Shown: piece by piece, positions 37,181 to 46,686 of the stretch | Numbering within the stretch: position 1 is the first letter of the stretch | How the letters are laid out: every line of letters starts with the position of its first letter | Source: OM182 bacterium | GTDB lineage: Bacteria > Pseudomonadota > Gammaproteobacteria > Pseudomonadales > Azotimanducaceae | Direction of reading: 5' to 3' | Assembly: GCA_004213835.1 (NCBI GenBank) | Contig: SHAE01000002.1 | Span: forward strand, 1-62,670 | DNA: 62,670 bases | The notes under the pieces: generated by a model | What the model was told of the DNA's origin: nothing | Databases searched by the model: none | What the model saw: only the letters and a program-made list of their open reading frames with translations | Made by a program: the position numbers and the translations under genes

Positions 37181-38204
37181 GAGCTTCTCCTTGCAGGCTG
37201 CTCCAGTCACAGGCCACATCGAGTCGCTCCCAGATGGCGGCCTGTATTTGCGGTGTTTCGTTAACCAAGTGATGGCGTGCGGTAGGCACCACGTGAATCT
37301 GGCCTTGGGGATAAATCTGCTTAAGCACGGGCAAATTGTGGCGATAGCTGACCGTGCGATCTCCGTAGCCGTGAATGATGACGGGTTTTAGCACCGACGG
37401 ATGAGATGACTCAAAGTGCTTGAACCAATTCACCATGGCATTGGCCCATGCCACCGGCAGTACCCGCGCCTGCAGCGGATCTCGGCCAAGTAAGGAGACA
37501 AACTCGGGATTGTCGATATTGGTCGACACATCTCTGGGCCGCGACTGCACGGTGCGCTTGGCTAACTCAAAGACCCAGCGCAGTCCCGGCCATGCGTAGG
37601 GCCGCACCAGCGGGGCGAGTAACACCATTTCGCCGCTTGGCCGATTGTTCGCAGTGAAGCGTTGCTGCTGCCAATACTCCATGGTGAGGGCGCCGCCCAT
37701 GCTTTGACCAAACCAATGCAGGGGCAGACCGTTGGCCAAGCGCTGCGCGATCTTATAGGCAACCTCGATGACCTGAATGTATCGCTGAAAATCTTCGATG
37801 GTGGCTTGCGCACCTGTCGATAGGCCGTGGCCGATTTGATCGAAACCAACGACGGCTATGTTGCGCTGCAAAAGCTCGTTAACCAGGTGACCATAGAGCC
37901 CCATATGATCGTAATAGCCATGACAAACCAGCGCCCAGGCCACGGGTTTTTGCGCTTGGGGCGTGAAGGTTTGCGCGAAAATACGCTCTTGCCTCACGGC
38001 AAAGACACCGTAGGCACGTTTTGCCTTGAGCGCCTCAAAGTCCAAGCTGTAGTAGGCGTTGTACTGCTCGAACAGCGCTGGCTCAATTTCAAACCAAGTG
38101 CCTTCGTCCACCGGCGGCGCGGCCAAGGCTTGAATCAGCGCCGCATCATCGAAGGGGCTTTGGCCGCGTTTCGCTAGCTCTGACAAGGTAAGTCGCCTAG
38201 GCAA
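37170..38204 (-). CDS. Alpha/beta hydrolase, monoacylglycerol-lipase-like
   Basis: 344 residues. Catalytic parts: the oxyanion/strand segment [15 protein letters not shown], the nucleophile elbow GQSMGG, an Asp candidate in HGYGDRTV and a His in ARHHLVNE. The layout resembles the Hydrolase_4 (lysophospholipase/monoacylglycerol lipase) family. The substrate is unknown. The start is TTG 38204, overlapping the fba stop by 8 bases; TTG 38186 is an alternative. Position downstream of fba on the same strand implies co-transcription. Confidence 0.82.
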   Translation of the reverse strand: MPRRLTLSELAKRGQSPFDDAALIQALAAPPVDEGTWFEIEPALFEQYNAYYSLDFEALKAKRAYGVFAVRQERIFAQTFTPQAQKPVAWALVCHGYYDHMGLYGHLVNELLQRNIAVVGFDQIGHGLSTGAQATIEDFQRYIQVIEVAYKIAQRLANGLPLHWFGQSMGGALTMEYWQQQRFTANNRPSGEMVLLAPLVRPYAWPGLRWVFELAKRTVQSRPRDVSTNIDNPEFVSLLGRDPLQARVLPVAWANAMVNWFKHFESSHPSVLKPVIIHGYGDRTVSYRHNLPVLKQIYPQGQIHVVPTARHHLVNETPQIQAAIWERLDVACDWSSLQGEAHAV

Positions 38205-39261
38205 TCAGCGGCGTGAGTTCGCCAGCAGCATAGTGCATGAACATAGACTCTAATGACTTAGCATGAATTTTTTCCGCATTGCCTGCTGTGCCAAAGGCCT
38301 CGTAACGGGCAACGACAACATCCTTCATGGCCTTCTGGGATACCGCCAAATATTTGCGCGGATCGAACTCCGCAGGATTCTCCGCGAGGAATTTACGAAT
38401 CGAGGCCGTGGACGCCAAACGCAGGTCGGTATCAATGTTGACCTTGCGCACACCGTGTTTGATGCCCTGCTGGATTTCCTGCACCGGCACCCCGTAGGTT
38501 TCTGCGATCTCACCGCCGTACTCGTTGATCTCGCGCAGCAGGTCTTGAGGCACCGACGAGCTGCCGTGCATGACGAGGTGGGTATTGGGCAGGCGTTCAT
38601 GAATGGCCTTGATGCGGTCAATGGCCAATATGTCACCGGACGGCGGGCGGCTGAATTTGTAGGCGCCATGGGAGGTACCGATGGCGATGGCCAATGCATC
38701 GACTTCTGTTTTGGCGACAAAGTCTGCTGCTTCTTCAGGGTCTGTCAGTAGTTGATCCATATTCAACACACCTTCGGCGCCCACGCCATCCTCTTCACCC
38801 GCGGTGCCGGTTTCTAAGGAACCTAGGCACCCCAGTTCGCCTTCCACAGAGACGCCACATGCATGGGCCATCTCCACCACCCGTCGCGTAACGTCGACGT
38901 TGTAGCCATAGTCCGCGGGTGTTTTTTGATCCTCGAGCAAGGATCCATCCATCATCACTGAGGTGAAGCCCATTTGCATGGAGCGTTGGCAAACATCGGC
39001 AGAGGCGCCGTGATCCTGATGCATCACCACGGGTATGTGCGGGAATTCCTCTACCGCAGCCAACATCAAGTGCCGCAAAAAGTTTGGTCCCGCGTACTTT
39101 CGAGCACCCGCAGATGCCTGCACGATCACCGGGCTGTTGGTCTCGTCGGCACCTTCCATGATGGCGCGCATTTGCTCCAAATTGTTGACGTTAAAGGCAG
39201 GCACGCCGTAGTCGTTTTCGGCGGCATGATCCAAAAGCTGCCGCATACTGATAAGAGCCAT
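38197..39261 (-). CDS. fba: Fructose-bisphosphate aldolase, class II (Calvin-type)
   Basis: Zinc enzyme that interconverts fructose-1,6-bisphosphate and triose phosphates. 354 residues from ATG 39261 ([13 protein letters not shown]); upstream in-frame codons lack homology. Zinc and substrate motifs: [19 protein letters not shown] and HGSSSVP. The length and motifs place it with the class IIB enzymes found in Pseudomonas. It follows pgk by 34 bases. Confidence 0.96.
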   Translation of the reverse strand: MALISMRQLLDHAAENDYGVPAFNVNNLEQMRAIMEGADETNSPVIVQASAGARKYAGPNFLRHLMLAAVEEFPHIPVVMHQDHGASADVCQRSMQMGFTSVMMDGSLLEDQKTPADYGYNVDVTRRVVEMAHACGVSVEGELGCLGSLETGTAGEEDGVGAEGVLNMDQLLTDPEEAADFVAKTEVDALAIAIGTSHGAYKFSRPPSGDILAIDRIKAIHERLPNTHLVMHGSSSVPQDLLREINEYGGEIAETYGVPVQEIQQGIKHGVRKVNIDTDLRLASTASIRKFLAENPAEFDPRKYLAVSQKAMKDVVVARYEAFGTAGNAEKIHAKSLESMFMHYAAGELTPLIA

Positions 39262-39295
39262 ACTGTTCTCCGGTAAATTTTCTTTCGCGTTTAAT

Positions 39296-40471
39296 TCAAT
39301 CTGCTGTACTGCGCTCGCCCAATACCGCAACCGCCGGTAGCGTTTTGCCCTCGACTAATTCGAGAAATGCACCGCCACCCGTCGAGATGTAAGAGATGCC
39401 CTCGGCAAGCCCATATTGTTCGACCGCTGCCAAGGTGTCTCCGCCACCGGCGATGGAATAAGCACTGCTCGCGGCAATCGCCTCACCCAGCACCTTGGTG
39501 CCTTGTCCAAACTGCGGGAACTCAAAGACACCGACGGGACCATTCCACATGATGGTTTGCGCATCGATCAAACTTGCCGCCCAGGCTCGTGCGGTTACTG
39601 GGCCAATGTCGAGAATCATCTCATCATCCGCAACATCGTCGATGGTTTTCACTACACCCACTGCGTCGGCGGCAAATTTCTGAGCAACCATGACATCGAC
39701 CGGGATGGGAATATCGACGCGCTCGGCAATCTGGCGTGCGGTCTGCAACAATTCCGCCTCGTAGAGCGAGGCACCGACACGGTAGCCTGCCGCCGCAATA
39801 AAGGTATTGGCGATACCGCCGCCGACAATAATACGGTCCGCGACCGTTGCCAGCGAACCAAGAACCTCCAGCTTTGTCGACACCTTGGCGCCACCGATGA
39901 TTGCAACCATGGGGCGGGCAGGCTGCGCCAGTACCTGCTGAAAGGCTTGAAGTTCGGCGTCCAGCAACAGCCCAGCGCATACCTGTGGAGCATATCTGGC
40001 CACTCCGTGGGTAGAGGCTTGGGCCCTATGGGCCGTGCCAAAGGCATCCATAACAAATACATCGCAGATGGCCGCCATACGCTGGGCAAGCTCGTCATCG
40101 TCTGCTTTTTCTCCGCCGAAAAAGCGTACGTTTTCCAACAGGGCAACCGCGCCCGAGGCCACATCCGCTGCCTGTTCGAGTTCTGCCAATAGCGGTACTG
40201 GCATTGCCAGCAGTTCTGCCAGCCTTGCCGCGACCGGTGCCAAGGAGGCGTCGGGATCGAATTGGCCCTCGCTGGGGCGGCCCAAATGCGACATGACGAC
40301 CACGCTCGCACCCTGCTCAACCGCTCGTAATATGGTTGGCACCGAGGCGCGAATACGGGTATCACTGCTTACCGAGCCGCCACTCAAGGGCACGTTAAGA
40401 TCGGCTCTGATCAAGACCCGCTTGCCACTCAGGTCTAGCTCAGACATCGCCGTAATAGGCGGTAAATTCAT
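39296..40471 (-). CDS. pgk: Phosphoglycerate kinase
   Basis: Transfers phosphate between 1,3-bisphosphoglycerate and ADP. 391 residues. N-terminal substrate domain [12 protein letters not shown] and the SHLGRPSEG motif; the C-terminal nucleotide motifs are GGAKVSTK and [16 protein letters not shown] 40471 begins the reading frame; the second Met ([10 protein letters not shown]) is also possible. A 141-base gap with tandem repeats separates it from tkt, where related genomes usually have epd/gap. Confidence 0.96.
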   Translation of the reverse strand: MNLPPITAMSELDLSGKRVLIRADLNVPLSGGSVSSDTRIRASVPTILRAVEQGASVVVMSHLGRPSEGQFDPDASLAPVAARLAELLAMPVPLLAELEQAADVASGAVALLENVRFFGGEKADDDELAQRMAAICDVFVMDAFGTAHRAQASTHGVARYAPQVCAGLLLDAELQAFQQVLAQPARPMVAIIGGAKVSTKLEVLGSLATVADRIIVGGGIANTFIAAAGYRVGASLYEAELLQTARQIAERVDIPIPVDVMVAQKFAADAVGVVKTIDDVADDEMILDIGPVTARAWAASLIDAQTIMWNGPVGVFEFPQFGQGTKVLGEAIAASSAYSIAGGGDTLAAVEQYGLAEGISYISTGGGAFLELVEGKTLPAVAVLGERSTAD

Positions 40472-40483
40472 GCTGTTTCTCGT

Positions 40484-40570
40484 CCGTCCTTGCCGTCTTT
40501 ACTTGCCATCTTTTATTCCCGTCTTTCTTAGCCGTCTTGGCCTAGCCGTCTTGGCCTGGCGTCTGGGCTT
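40484..40570. repeat. Degenerate 13-14-bp tandem repeat between tkt and pgk
   Basis: The core GCCGTCTT recurs at about 40492, 40505 (GCCATCTT), 40518 (CCCGTCTT), 40531, 40545 and 40558 (GGCGTCTG), a spacing of 13-14 bases. Two neighbouring units, TAGCCGTCTTGGCC at 40529-40542 and 40543-40556, are identical. On the mRNA strand this is an AAGACGGC-rich leader upstream of pgk. The rest of the gap shows no gene. Confidence 0.75.
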
Positions 40571-40612
40571 GGTATTGGTTGTATTTGCGCGACTTCCTGC
40601 GCGTATCTGGCT

Positions 40613-42592
40613 TTATTTGCCCGCCACCGCCAACGCACTGGCGACAATGCGCTGGGTCGTCATACCCAAGGTTTCCAGGGCCTGAGCGCCTGGTGCCGAC
40701 ATACCAAAGCGGTCGATTCCCACCACGGCGCCGTCTAACCCCACATACTTAAACCATGTGTCTGGATGACCTGCTTCCACCGCGACTCTGGCACGTACTG
40801 CGGCAGGCAATACTGCCTCTTTGTACATGGCATCCTGCATCTCAAACACTTCTACACAGGGCATCGACACCACCCGTGCGGCAACCCCTTGTGCTGACAG
40901 GGTCTGCGCCGCCGCCATGGTAATGGCCACTTCTGAGCCGGTCGCGATCAGCAGCACCTGCGGCGCTTGATCTGGCTCAAAGAGCACATAGCCGCCGCGC
41001 TCTACGTTTGCAAAGGCCTCTTCGGAGCGCACTTGGGCCGCGACTTTTTGACGCGTAAACACCAAGGCCGTGGGCATGCTGCGGCTCGCCACCGCTGACT
41101 TCCAAGCCACCGCGGTTTCAACCGTGTCGCAAGGACGCCAGGTCGCCAGATTGGGCGTGGTGCGCAAATTAGCCAGCTGCTCCACTGGCTGGTGAGTGGG
41201 TCCGTCCTCACCGACGGCAACTGAATCGTGGGTATACACAAAGATGTTGGGCAACTGCATCAATGCCGCCAAGCGCACCGCGTTACGCGCATACTCCATA
41301 AAGATCAGGAACGTGCCGGTAAACGGCCGATAACCACCATGTAGCTGCACGCCATTGCTGATCGCGGTCATGCCGAACTCGCGGACACCAAAGCTCATAT
41401 ATTGCTCGTCTTGTGCGTCGCTCCATCGGGTGTTGTTGGAGCCGGTCAGGTCGGCGGAGCCGCCGAAGAACTCGGGCACCCCTTGCGCCACTGCTCCAAT
41501 GGCAGCCTGCGATGACTTTCGGGTTTCCAGATCAACAGGGTTCGCCTGTTGATCCTTGGCAAACGTGTCGATGGCGTCGGACCAATCTGGGGCGAGCTCG
41601 CCGTTCATGCGTCGCTCAAATTCTGCCGCCTTAGCCGCATCGCTCGCGCGATAAGCGTCAAGTTTCGCCTGCCATGCTTGTTGCTTTTGCGCACCCGCAT
41701 CGCGCTGGTTCCACGCATCCATTATGTCAGCGGGAATTTCCCAAGCTGGCGCAGTCCAACCCAGCTCTGCCTTGGTTAATGCGATTTCTTCCTCGCCCAG
41801 TACAGAACCATGAGCACCAGCGGTGCCGCGTTTATTAGGCGATCCGAAACCAATCACAGTCTTGCAGCACACGAGGGTAGGTCGCCCATCAGACTCCGCA
41901 GCGTTGCCTAGGGCATCGCTGATGTCCTGGGCATCGTGACCGTTGACGTTGCGAATCACGCGCCAGCCGTAAGCTTCAAAACGCGCGGGTACATCCTCAC
42001 TGAACCATGCCTGCACCTCGCCATCGATAGAAATGCCATTGTCGTCATAGAGACAAATGAGCTTCGATAGCCCCAGCGTACCCGCCAGTGACGCTGCCTC
42101 GTGAGAGATGCCTTCCATCAAACAGCCGTCACCTGCAACCACCCAAGTACGGTGATCGACCAGATCGATTTCATCCGTATTGAACTCGTTAGCGAGCTTT
42201 TGCTCAGCAAGGGCCATGCCCACCGCCATGGCGAAGCCTTGGCCGAGTGGTCCTGTGGTGGTCTCTACCCCTGGGCATTCACCAAACTCAGGATGACCCG
42301 CAGTTTTAGAGTGCAGCTGCCTGAAATCCTTTAGATCCTGAAGGCTAACGTCGTAGCCAGTGAGATGCAGCAGGGCATAGAGCAGCATCGAACCATGACC
42401 GTTGGACAATACGAAACGATCTCGGTCATGCCACAGGGGATCGCTTGGGTTGTGCTTGAGAAAATCTCGCCAAAGAACTTCAGCAACATCAGCAAGTCCC
42501 ATGGGGGCTCCCGGGTGACCGCTGTTCGCCGCTTGCACAGCATCCATGGCCAATACCCGGATGGCATTAGCGAGCTCAAAACGTGAGGACAT
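40613..42592 (-). CDS. tkt: Transketolase
   Basis: Thiamine-diphosphate enzyme of the pentose phosphate pathway; works with RpiA, also in this window. 659 residues. The ThDP-binding motif GDGCLMEGISHEAAS...NGISIDG lies near residues 150-190. The N-terminal substrate His region is NSGHPGAPMG, and the middle domain has FVYTHDSVAVGEDGPTHQP. It is the first gene of the minus-strand run tkt-pgk-fba-hydrolase-FAD dehydrogenase and is divergent from metK. Confidence 0.97.
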   Translation of the reverse strand: MSSRFELANAIRVLAMDAVQAANSGHPGAPMGLADVAEVLWRDFLKHNPSDPLWHDRDRFVLSNGHGSMLLYALLHLTGYDVSLQDLKDFRQLHSKTAGHPEFGECPGVETTTGPLGQGFAMAVGMALAEQKLANEFNTDEIDLVDHRTWVVAGDGCLMEGISHEAASLAGTLGLSKLICLYDDNGISIDGEVQAWFSEDVPARFEAYGWRVIRNVNGHDAQDISDALGNAAESDGRPTLVCCKTVIGFGSPNKRGTAGAHGSVLGEEEIALTKAELGWTAPAWEIPADIMDAWNQRDAGAQKQQAWQAKLDAYRASDAAKAAEFERRMNGELAPDWSDAIDTFAKDQQANPVDLETRKSSQAAIGAVAQGVPEFFGGSADLTGSNNTRWSDAQDEQYMSFGVREFGMTAISNGVQLHGGYRPFTGTFLIFMEYARNAVRLAALMQLPNIFVYTHDSVAVGEDGPTHQPVEQLANLRTTPNLATWRPCDTVETAVAWKSAVASRSMPTALVFTRQKVAAQVRSEEAFANVERGGYVLFEPDQAPQVLLIATGSEVAITMAAAQTLSAQGVAARVVSMPCVEVFEMQDAMYKEAVLPAAVRARVAVEAGHPDTWFKYVGLDGAVVGIDRFGMSAPGAQALETLGMTTQRIVASALAVAGK

Positions 42593-42705
42593 AGTAATTC
42601 TCTGTGACGTGAGCGCGCATTGTCCGTGTTTTGCCGCCCTCGCTGCAAATATTCTGCAATTTAAATCAAGTATTCGTCACTTAAACCCGCTTTTAATATC
42701 CAGTA

Positions 42706-42744
42706 GCATCCGCGCCTCGACAAATTGCATCCGCGCCTCGACAA
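42706..42744. repeat. Two 18-bp direct repeats in the metK leader
   Basis: GCATCCGCGCCTCGACAA occurs at 42706-42723 and again at 42727-42744, with ATT between them. TAATAT at 42694-42699 could be a -10 element placing the transcript start at the first repeat. The 194-base tkt-metK gap otherwise shows no gene and no recognisable SAM riboswitch. Confidence 0.8.
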
Positions 42745-42786
42745 GAGGGACCGCCAGAAACGGCCAAGGAAACACAGGGAACTCAC

Positions 42787-43944
42787 ATGCCAACACAATC
42801 TTTATTTACTTCCGAATCCGTTTCTGAAGGCCACCCAGACAAAGTTGCTGATCAGGTATCCGATGCCGTGGTCGACGCCATGCTGGCGCAAGACAGCGAA
42901 TCTCGGGTCGCCTGCGAGACCATGATCAAGACCGGCATCGTCATGCTCGCTGGAGAAATTCGCAGCGAAGCCGTGGTCGACTTTGACAAGCTGGCTCGCT
43001 CGGTGATTGAACAAATCGGTTATGACGGTCCAGAAATCGGCTTTGATCCTGAAGCCTGTACGGTCGTCAACGCGTTGGGACAACAAAGCCAAGACATCGC
43101 CATGGGTGTTGATGAATCTGCGGATCACGAACAAGGCGCCGGCGACCAAGGTTTGATGTTTGGCTACGCCACAAACGAGACCGACGTGCTGATGCCCGCG
43201 CCGATTGTCTACTCGCATCGTTTGGTAGAGCAGCAAGCCAAGGCACGGCGCAGTTCCCTGTCGTTTTTGCGGCCCGACGCCAAGAGCCAGCTCACATTTC
43301 GCTACGATGAAACCGGCAAGCCCATCGGCATCGATGCCGTAGTACTTTCCACCCAGCACTCTCCTGACGTCGATCAAGCGACCTTGCGAGAGGCGGTCAT
43401 GGAAGAAATCATCAAGCCCATATTGCCGCAGAACTGGGTGACTCCTGACACACAGTTTCATATCAACCCCACCGGACAGTTCATCATCGGTGGTCCCGTG
43501 GGCGACTGTGGATTGACCGGACGCAAAATCATTGTCGACACCTATGGCGGTATGGCGCGCCACGGTGGTGGGGCTTTTTCCGGTAAGGATCCGTCAAAGG
43601 TAGACCGATCTGCCGCCTACGCAGGCCGTTACGTGGCAAAAAATATCGTCGCAGCCGGCCTCGCCGAGCGCTGCGAGATTCAGGTGAGCTATGCCATCGG
43701 CGTTGCCGAACCCACATCAATCGGTGTGGAGACTTATGGCACAGGAAAGATCAGCGACAGCGAAATCATTCAACTTGTCCGTGAGCACTTTGATTTGAGG
43801 CCCAAGGGACTAATCGCGATGCTGGATCTCAAGCGCCCCATTTATCAACAGACTGCTGCCTACGGCCACTTCGGCCGCATTGGCGACGACTTCACTTGGG
43901 AGCGTACAGATAAGGCAGAAGCGCTCGCCGCCGCTATCGCCTAA
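42787..43944 (+). CDS. metK: S-adenosylmethionine synthase
   Basis: Makes SAM from methionine and ATP. 385 residues. The N-terminus [17 protein letters not shown], the signature [12 protein letters not shown] and the glycine-rich [19 protein letters not shown] are all present. The product feeds the methyltransferases in this window (RsmE, TrmB, RsmD, MetW-type). metF follows after 39 bases, and a palindrome fills that gap. Confidence 0.97.
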   Translation: MPTQSLFTSESVSEGHPDKVADQVSDAVVDAMLAQDSESRVACETMIKTGIVMLAGEIRSEAVVDFDKLARSVIEQIGYDGPEIGFDPEACTVVNALGQQSQDIAMGVDESADHEQGAGDQGLMFGYATNETDVLMPAPIVYSHRLVEQQAKARRSSLSFLRPDAKSQLTFRYDETGKPIGIDAVVLSTQHSPDVDQATLREAVMEEIIKPILPQNWVTPDTQFHINPTGQFIIGGPVGDCGLTGRKIIVDTYGGMARHGGGAFSGKDPSKVDRSAAYAGRYVAKNIVAAGLAERCEIQVSYAIGVAEPTSIGVETYGTGKISDSEIIQLVREHFDLRPKGLIAMLDLKRPIYQQTAAYGHFGRIGDDFTWERTDKAEALAAAIA

Positions 43945-43958
43945 CAGTTGGAACTCGC

Positions 43959-43986
43959 CATGATGAGTTCCTAGGAACTCATCATG
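43959..43986. promoter_or_regulatory. Perfect 28-bp palindrome covering the metF ribosome-binding site and start codon
   Basis: CATGATGAGTTCCT at 43959-43972 is followed immediately by its exact reverse complement through 43986. As RNA it would give a 12-bp stem with a CTAG loop. The metF ATG (43984-43986) is the last triplet, and the candidate AGGA ribosome-binding site (43973-43976) is inside. The left half encodes a four-codon frame, Met-Met-Ser-Ser-stop (43960-43974). No T tract follows, so it is not an intrinsic terminator. Confidence 0.8.
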
Positions 43987-44841
43987 AGCCAGACAGACCC
44001 TGCAAACACCCAACCGTCGCTAAGCTTCGAATTTTTCCCGCCCCGGGATGAAGACGGCATGGCTAAGCTGCTGGATGGCGCCATAACCAAACTCGCCGCC
44101 TTTAACCCCGACTACTGTTCTGTGACCTATGGTGCGGGGGGCTCGACTCGACAAGGCACCCAAGATCTTGTTCAGGCCATGTTAGCGACAAAGATCCAAG
44201 CCGTACCGCATCTCTCAATTGGCGGTAGCTCCGATGCCGCCTTATACCAACTTGTCGAGTACTACCAAGAGATTGGCGTGACCAAAATTCTCTGCCTGCG
44301 TGGCGATCAGCCCTCCGGTGATGCGAGCAAGCCAGCCTACGCCAAAGATTTAGTCGAGCGCCTGCAGCAACGTTATCCAAAGCAATTTGAGCTGGCAGTA
44401 GCCGCCTATCCTGAGGTGCATCCAGATGCATCGTGCGCCACAGACGACTTGGCCCACTTTGCCGCCAAGGTAAATGCCGGTGCGAACTCTGCCATTACCC
44501 AGTATTTCTACAATCCTGAGGCCTACGGTTATTTTATCGATCGCTGTGCTCAGGCGGGACTGTCCATACCCATCACCCCAGGCATCATGCCGATTACCAA
44601 TATTGACGCACTGCAGCGCTTTAGCGCCAAGGCCGGCGCCGACATCCCGCGATGGCTCGCAAAATCGATGTCCAGCTATGCCAACGACGATAAGGGTCTG
44701 ATTGCCTTTGGCGTCGAGGTGGTCACCAAGCTATGCGAAAGGTTGTTAGAACTGGGGGCTCCCGGGCTACACTTCTATACGCTTAACCGATGGGGAGCGA
44801 GTAGCCAACTTTGTCGCAATTTGGGCTTCCTCGAACGCTGA
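43984..44841 (+). CDS. metF: 5,10-Methylenetetrahydrofolate reductase
   Basis: FAD enzyme that reduces methylene-THF to methyl-THF, the methyl donor for methionine. 285 residues, similar in length to E. coli MetF (296). Motifs: FEFFPPRDEDG with the catalytic Glu, VTYGAGGSTRQGT, LRGDQP and the C-terminal HFYTLNRW. The start codon and ribosome-binding site lie in a perfect palindrome. Co-directional with metK upstream; rsmE starts 1 base after its stop. Confidence 0.96.
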   Translation: MSQTDPANTQPSLSFEFFPPRDEDGMAKLLDGAITKLAAFNPDYCSVTYGAGGSTRQGTQDLVQAMLATKIQAVPHLSIGGSSDAALYQLVEYYQEIGVTKILCLRGDQPSGDASKPAYAKDLVERLQQRYPKQFELAVAAYPEVHPDASCATDDLAHFAAKVNAGANSAITQYFYNPEAYGYFIDRCAQAGLSIPITPGIMPITNIDALQRFSAKAGADIPRWLAKSMSSYANDDKGLIAFGVEVVTKLCERLLELGAPGLHFYTLNRWGASSQLCRNLGFLER

Positions 44842-44842
44842 T

Positions 44843-45571
44843 TTGTCACGCTTAAATCGATTTTTCTTTGCCGGTACACACGGTCTTGGCGATCTTTTGC
44901 AGCTCGATGCCGAACGTTCTAACTATCTTTGCCGCGTGCTGCGCCTTCGCGAAGAAGACACGATAGATATTTTCGACGGTCAGGGCGGGCTATACCGCTG
45001 TCGGATCAGCAAAGCTCATCAGCGCCGCGCCCAAATACAAGTTGTCGAGCAACTCGCTGACGTCGACAGACCCGAGCAGGCACCATCCCTGGCCATGGCC
45101 TTGCTCAAAGGCCAGGCCATGGATCGCGCCATCGCTCAGGCGACAGAGCTGGGAGCGCAACACATTTGGTTGCTGCAGGCAGATCGCAGCAACCTCCCCA
45201 TTGCGGCAGAGCGCCTAGAACAAAAAATGAACCATTGGCGACGCGTCATTGCTTCTGCCTGCGAGCAGTGCGGCCAGCCTTGGTTGCCGATACTGCACCC
45301 GCCGATGTCGGTGAGGGCCTGCTTGGCCCAGCAGACACACGCAATGCCTGTGGTTTTTGATCCTGATGGCGACCCCTTGCCCAGCCGCGCAGACATAACC
45401 CAGCCCTTGGTATTCATCGGCCCTGAGGGCGGTTGGAGTGACGAGGAGGCAACGCTATTTGCAGCGCAAGGCACGGCTCGGTATCGGTTGGGGAGCACCA
45501 TTTTGCGAGCGGAGACCATGCCCGCTGTTGCCTTGGCGTTGATCCAGCAAATGCGCGGCTGGCCGCACTAG
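44843..45571 (+). CDS. rsmE: 16S rRNA (uracil-1498-N3)-methyltransferase
   Basis: SPOUT-class SAM methyltransferase acting on the 30S subunit. 242 residues. An N-terminal PUA-like domain (about 1-70, NRFFFAG, YLCRVLRL) is followed by the knotted domain: KGQAMDRAIAQATELG, FIGPEGGWSDEE and LGSTILRAETM. The start is TTG 44843, one base after the metF stop; no better start exists. The stop is shared as a 4-base overlap with the convergent unknown gene. Confidence 0.94.
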   Translation: MSRLNRFFFAGTHGLGDLLQLDAERSNYLCRVLRLREEDTIDIFDGQGGLYRCRISKAHQRRAQIQVVEQLADVDRPEQAPSLAMALLKGQAMDRAIAQATELGAQHIWLLQADRSNLPIAAERLEQKMNHWRRVIASACEQCGQPWLPILHPPMSVRACLAQQTHAMPVVFDPDGDPLPSRADITQPLVFIGPEGGWSDEEATLFAAQGTARYRLGSTILRAETMPAVALALIQQMRGWPH

Positions 45572-46557
45572 GTCAAGTCAGCTAGCTTTCCTCGCAGGCG
45601 CTCAGCCGCTCTTGCGACTGCCTGCAGGTCTGCCTCAAGCTCAAGCTGTACAGGCCTTTCTTCTACCTGTTTTCGTTCGACCTGTTCTCGTTCGACCTGC
45701 TCTCGATAGGCTTCGAGTAAGTCAGGCAGCATGTCTAGCACCGTGGCAAGCTGCACTTGCACAAGGGCATCTTCGGCGTTCTCCGGGGCTTCGTCATCCA
45801 AGGCGAACTCGCCACCAGATGCCAGCACATCGGCCCGCTCAATCACCCGCTCGTATTGTTTATCGTCAATTTGTGTCTCATTTGCCTGGGTAACCGGTAA
45901 TTTCAGTCCGACCAGCAACGTCTTCGCGTCGCCAAACACCTCAACATGCTCTGGGGCCTTGGTCAGCGTGCCGTCCAGCAAACGGTCCAGCAGATTTGTT
46001 TGTGCACCACTGATTTCAATGGCGTCGCGCCAGTTCAGCGCTGCCGCAAACTCGGCAACCCGGGCGAAGGCTGCCCGCAGTTCTTCCATCTGCGTCGTCG
46101 TTTGCAGCTGATGCAGCAGCTTTGACCACTCAGCCGCGTCGACCTCGGCTGTAGCGTCGCTGTCTTGCAGGGCCGCGCTCAGGGGCGCCACCAGAAAGGC
46201 GACGTCTAGCGGCATCAATTGATCTGCTTCGGGCGTTTGCTGGGCTTGGCGATCGAGGTTCTTCAAGGTCTTGCCAACCTGCCGAAGCAGTTCAAGGCTC
46301 TCACTGGTCAGCACTAACCGCTGCGATGCCAGAGCGCTCAACCAACGGGCCAGCAGAGCCCAGGCACTGCTCGGTGGCAACACAGCACCGATCGTCTGTG
46401 CCACGCGCCCCATCCGCTCAAAACCTGAGCGGCGACCTTGATCCAAGATCACCGCTAACAGACCACGCTCGAAATCTTGCCGCTGCTGGAAAATTTGTGT
46501 TGGGGTGAGTCCGCTTGACACGTTCAAGTACCTTTTAGGCTGCTGCCGTCTAGACAT
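45568..46557 (-). CDS. Unrecognised soluble helical protein with a pentapeptide-repeat tail
   Basis: 329 residues from ATG 46557 (18 bases further upstream is possible). Rich in Ala, Leu, Gln and Glu, with no signal peptide or membrane segment. The N-terminal third (QIFQQRQDFERGLLAVILDQG) and centre look all-helical. Near the C-terminus three tandem five-residue units, REQVE-REQVE-RKQVE, are encoded by a 15-bp repeat (about 45665-45712), followed by a last helix. I do not recognise a family. It lies alone between rsmE (4-base overlap) and the divergent gshB. Codon usage looks ordinary, so it is probably a real lineage-specific gene. Confidence 0.65.
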   Translation of the reverse strand: MSRRQQPKRYLNVSSGLTPTQIFQQRQDFERGLLAVILDQGRRSGFERMGRVAQTIGAVLPPSSAWALLARWLSALASQRLVLTSESLELLRQVGKTLKNLDRQAQQTPEADQLMPLDVAFLVAPLSAALQDSDATAEVDAAEWSKLLHQLQTTTQMEELRAAFARVAEFAAALNWRDAIEISGAQTNLLDRLLDGTLTKAPEHVEVFGDAKTLLVGLKLPVTQANETQIDDKQYERVIERADVLASGGEFALDDEAPENAEDALVQVQLATVLDMLPDLLEAYREQVEREQVERKQVEERPVQLELEADLQAVARAAERLRGKLADLT

Positions 46558-46686
46558 TCGATCATAGCCCGCCAAGTCCGCTAGGTGCAGGAAGAATCAA
46601 GCCTGCTCTGCCAGTGGCGTTGGCATTTGCGTCCATGCCACAACAATCGTTACCTTACCGCCCTATATTTTTCAGTGGATATTTCC

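Noticed and set aside
42593-42786. Possible SAM or SAH riboswitch before metK
   Set aside because: No core motif of any SAM or SAH class is visible; only a -10-like hexamer and the direct repeats stand out.
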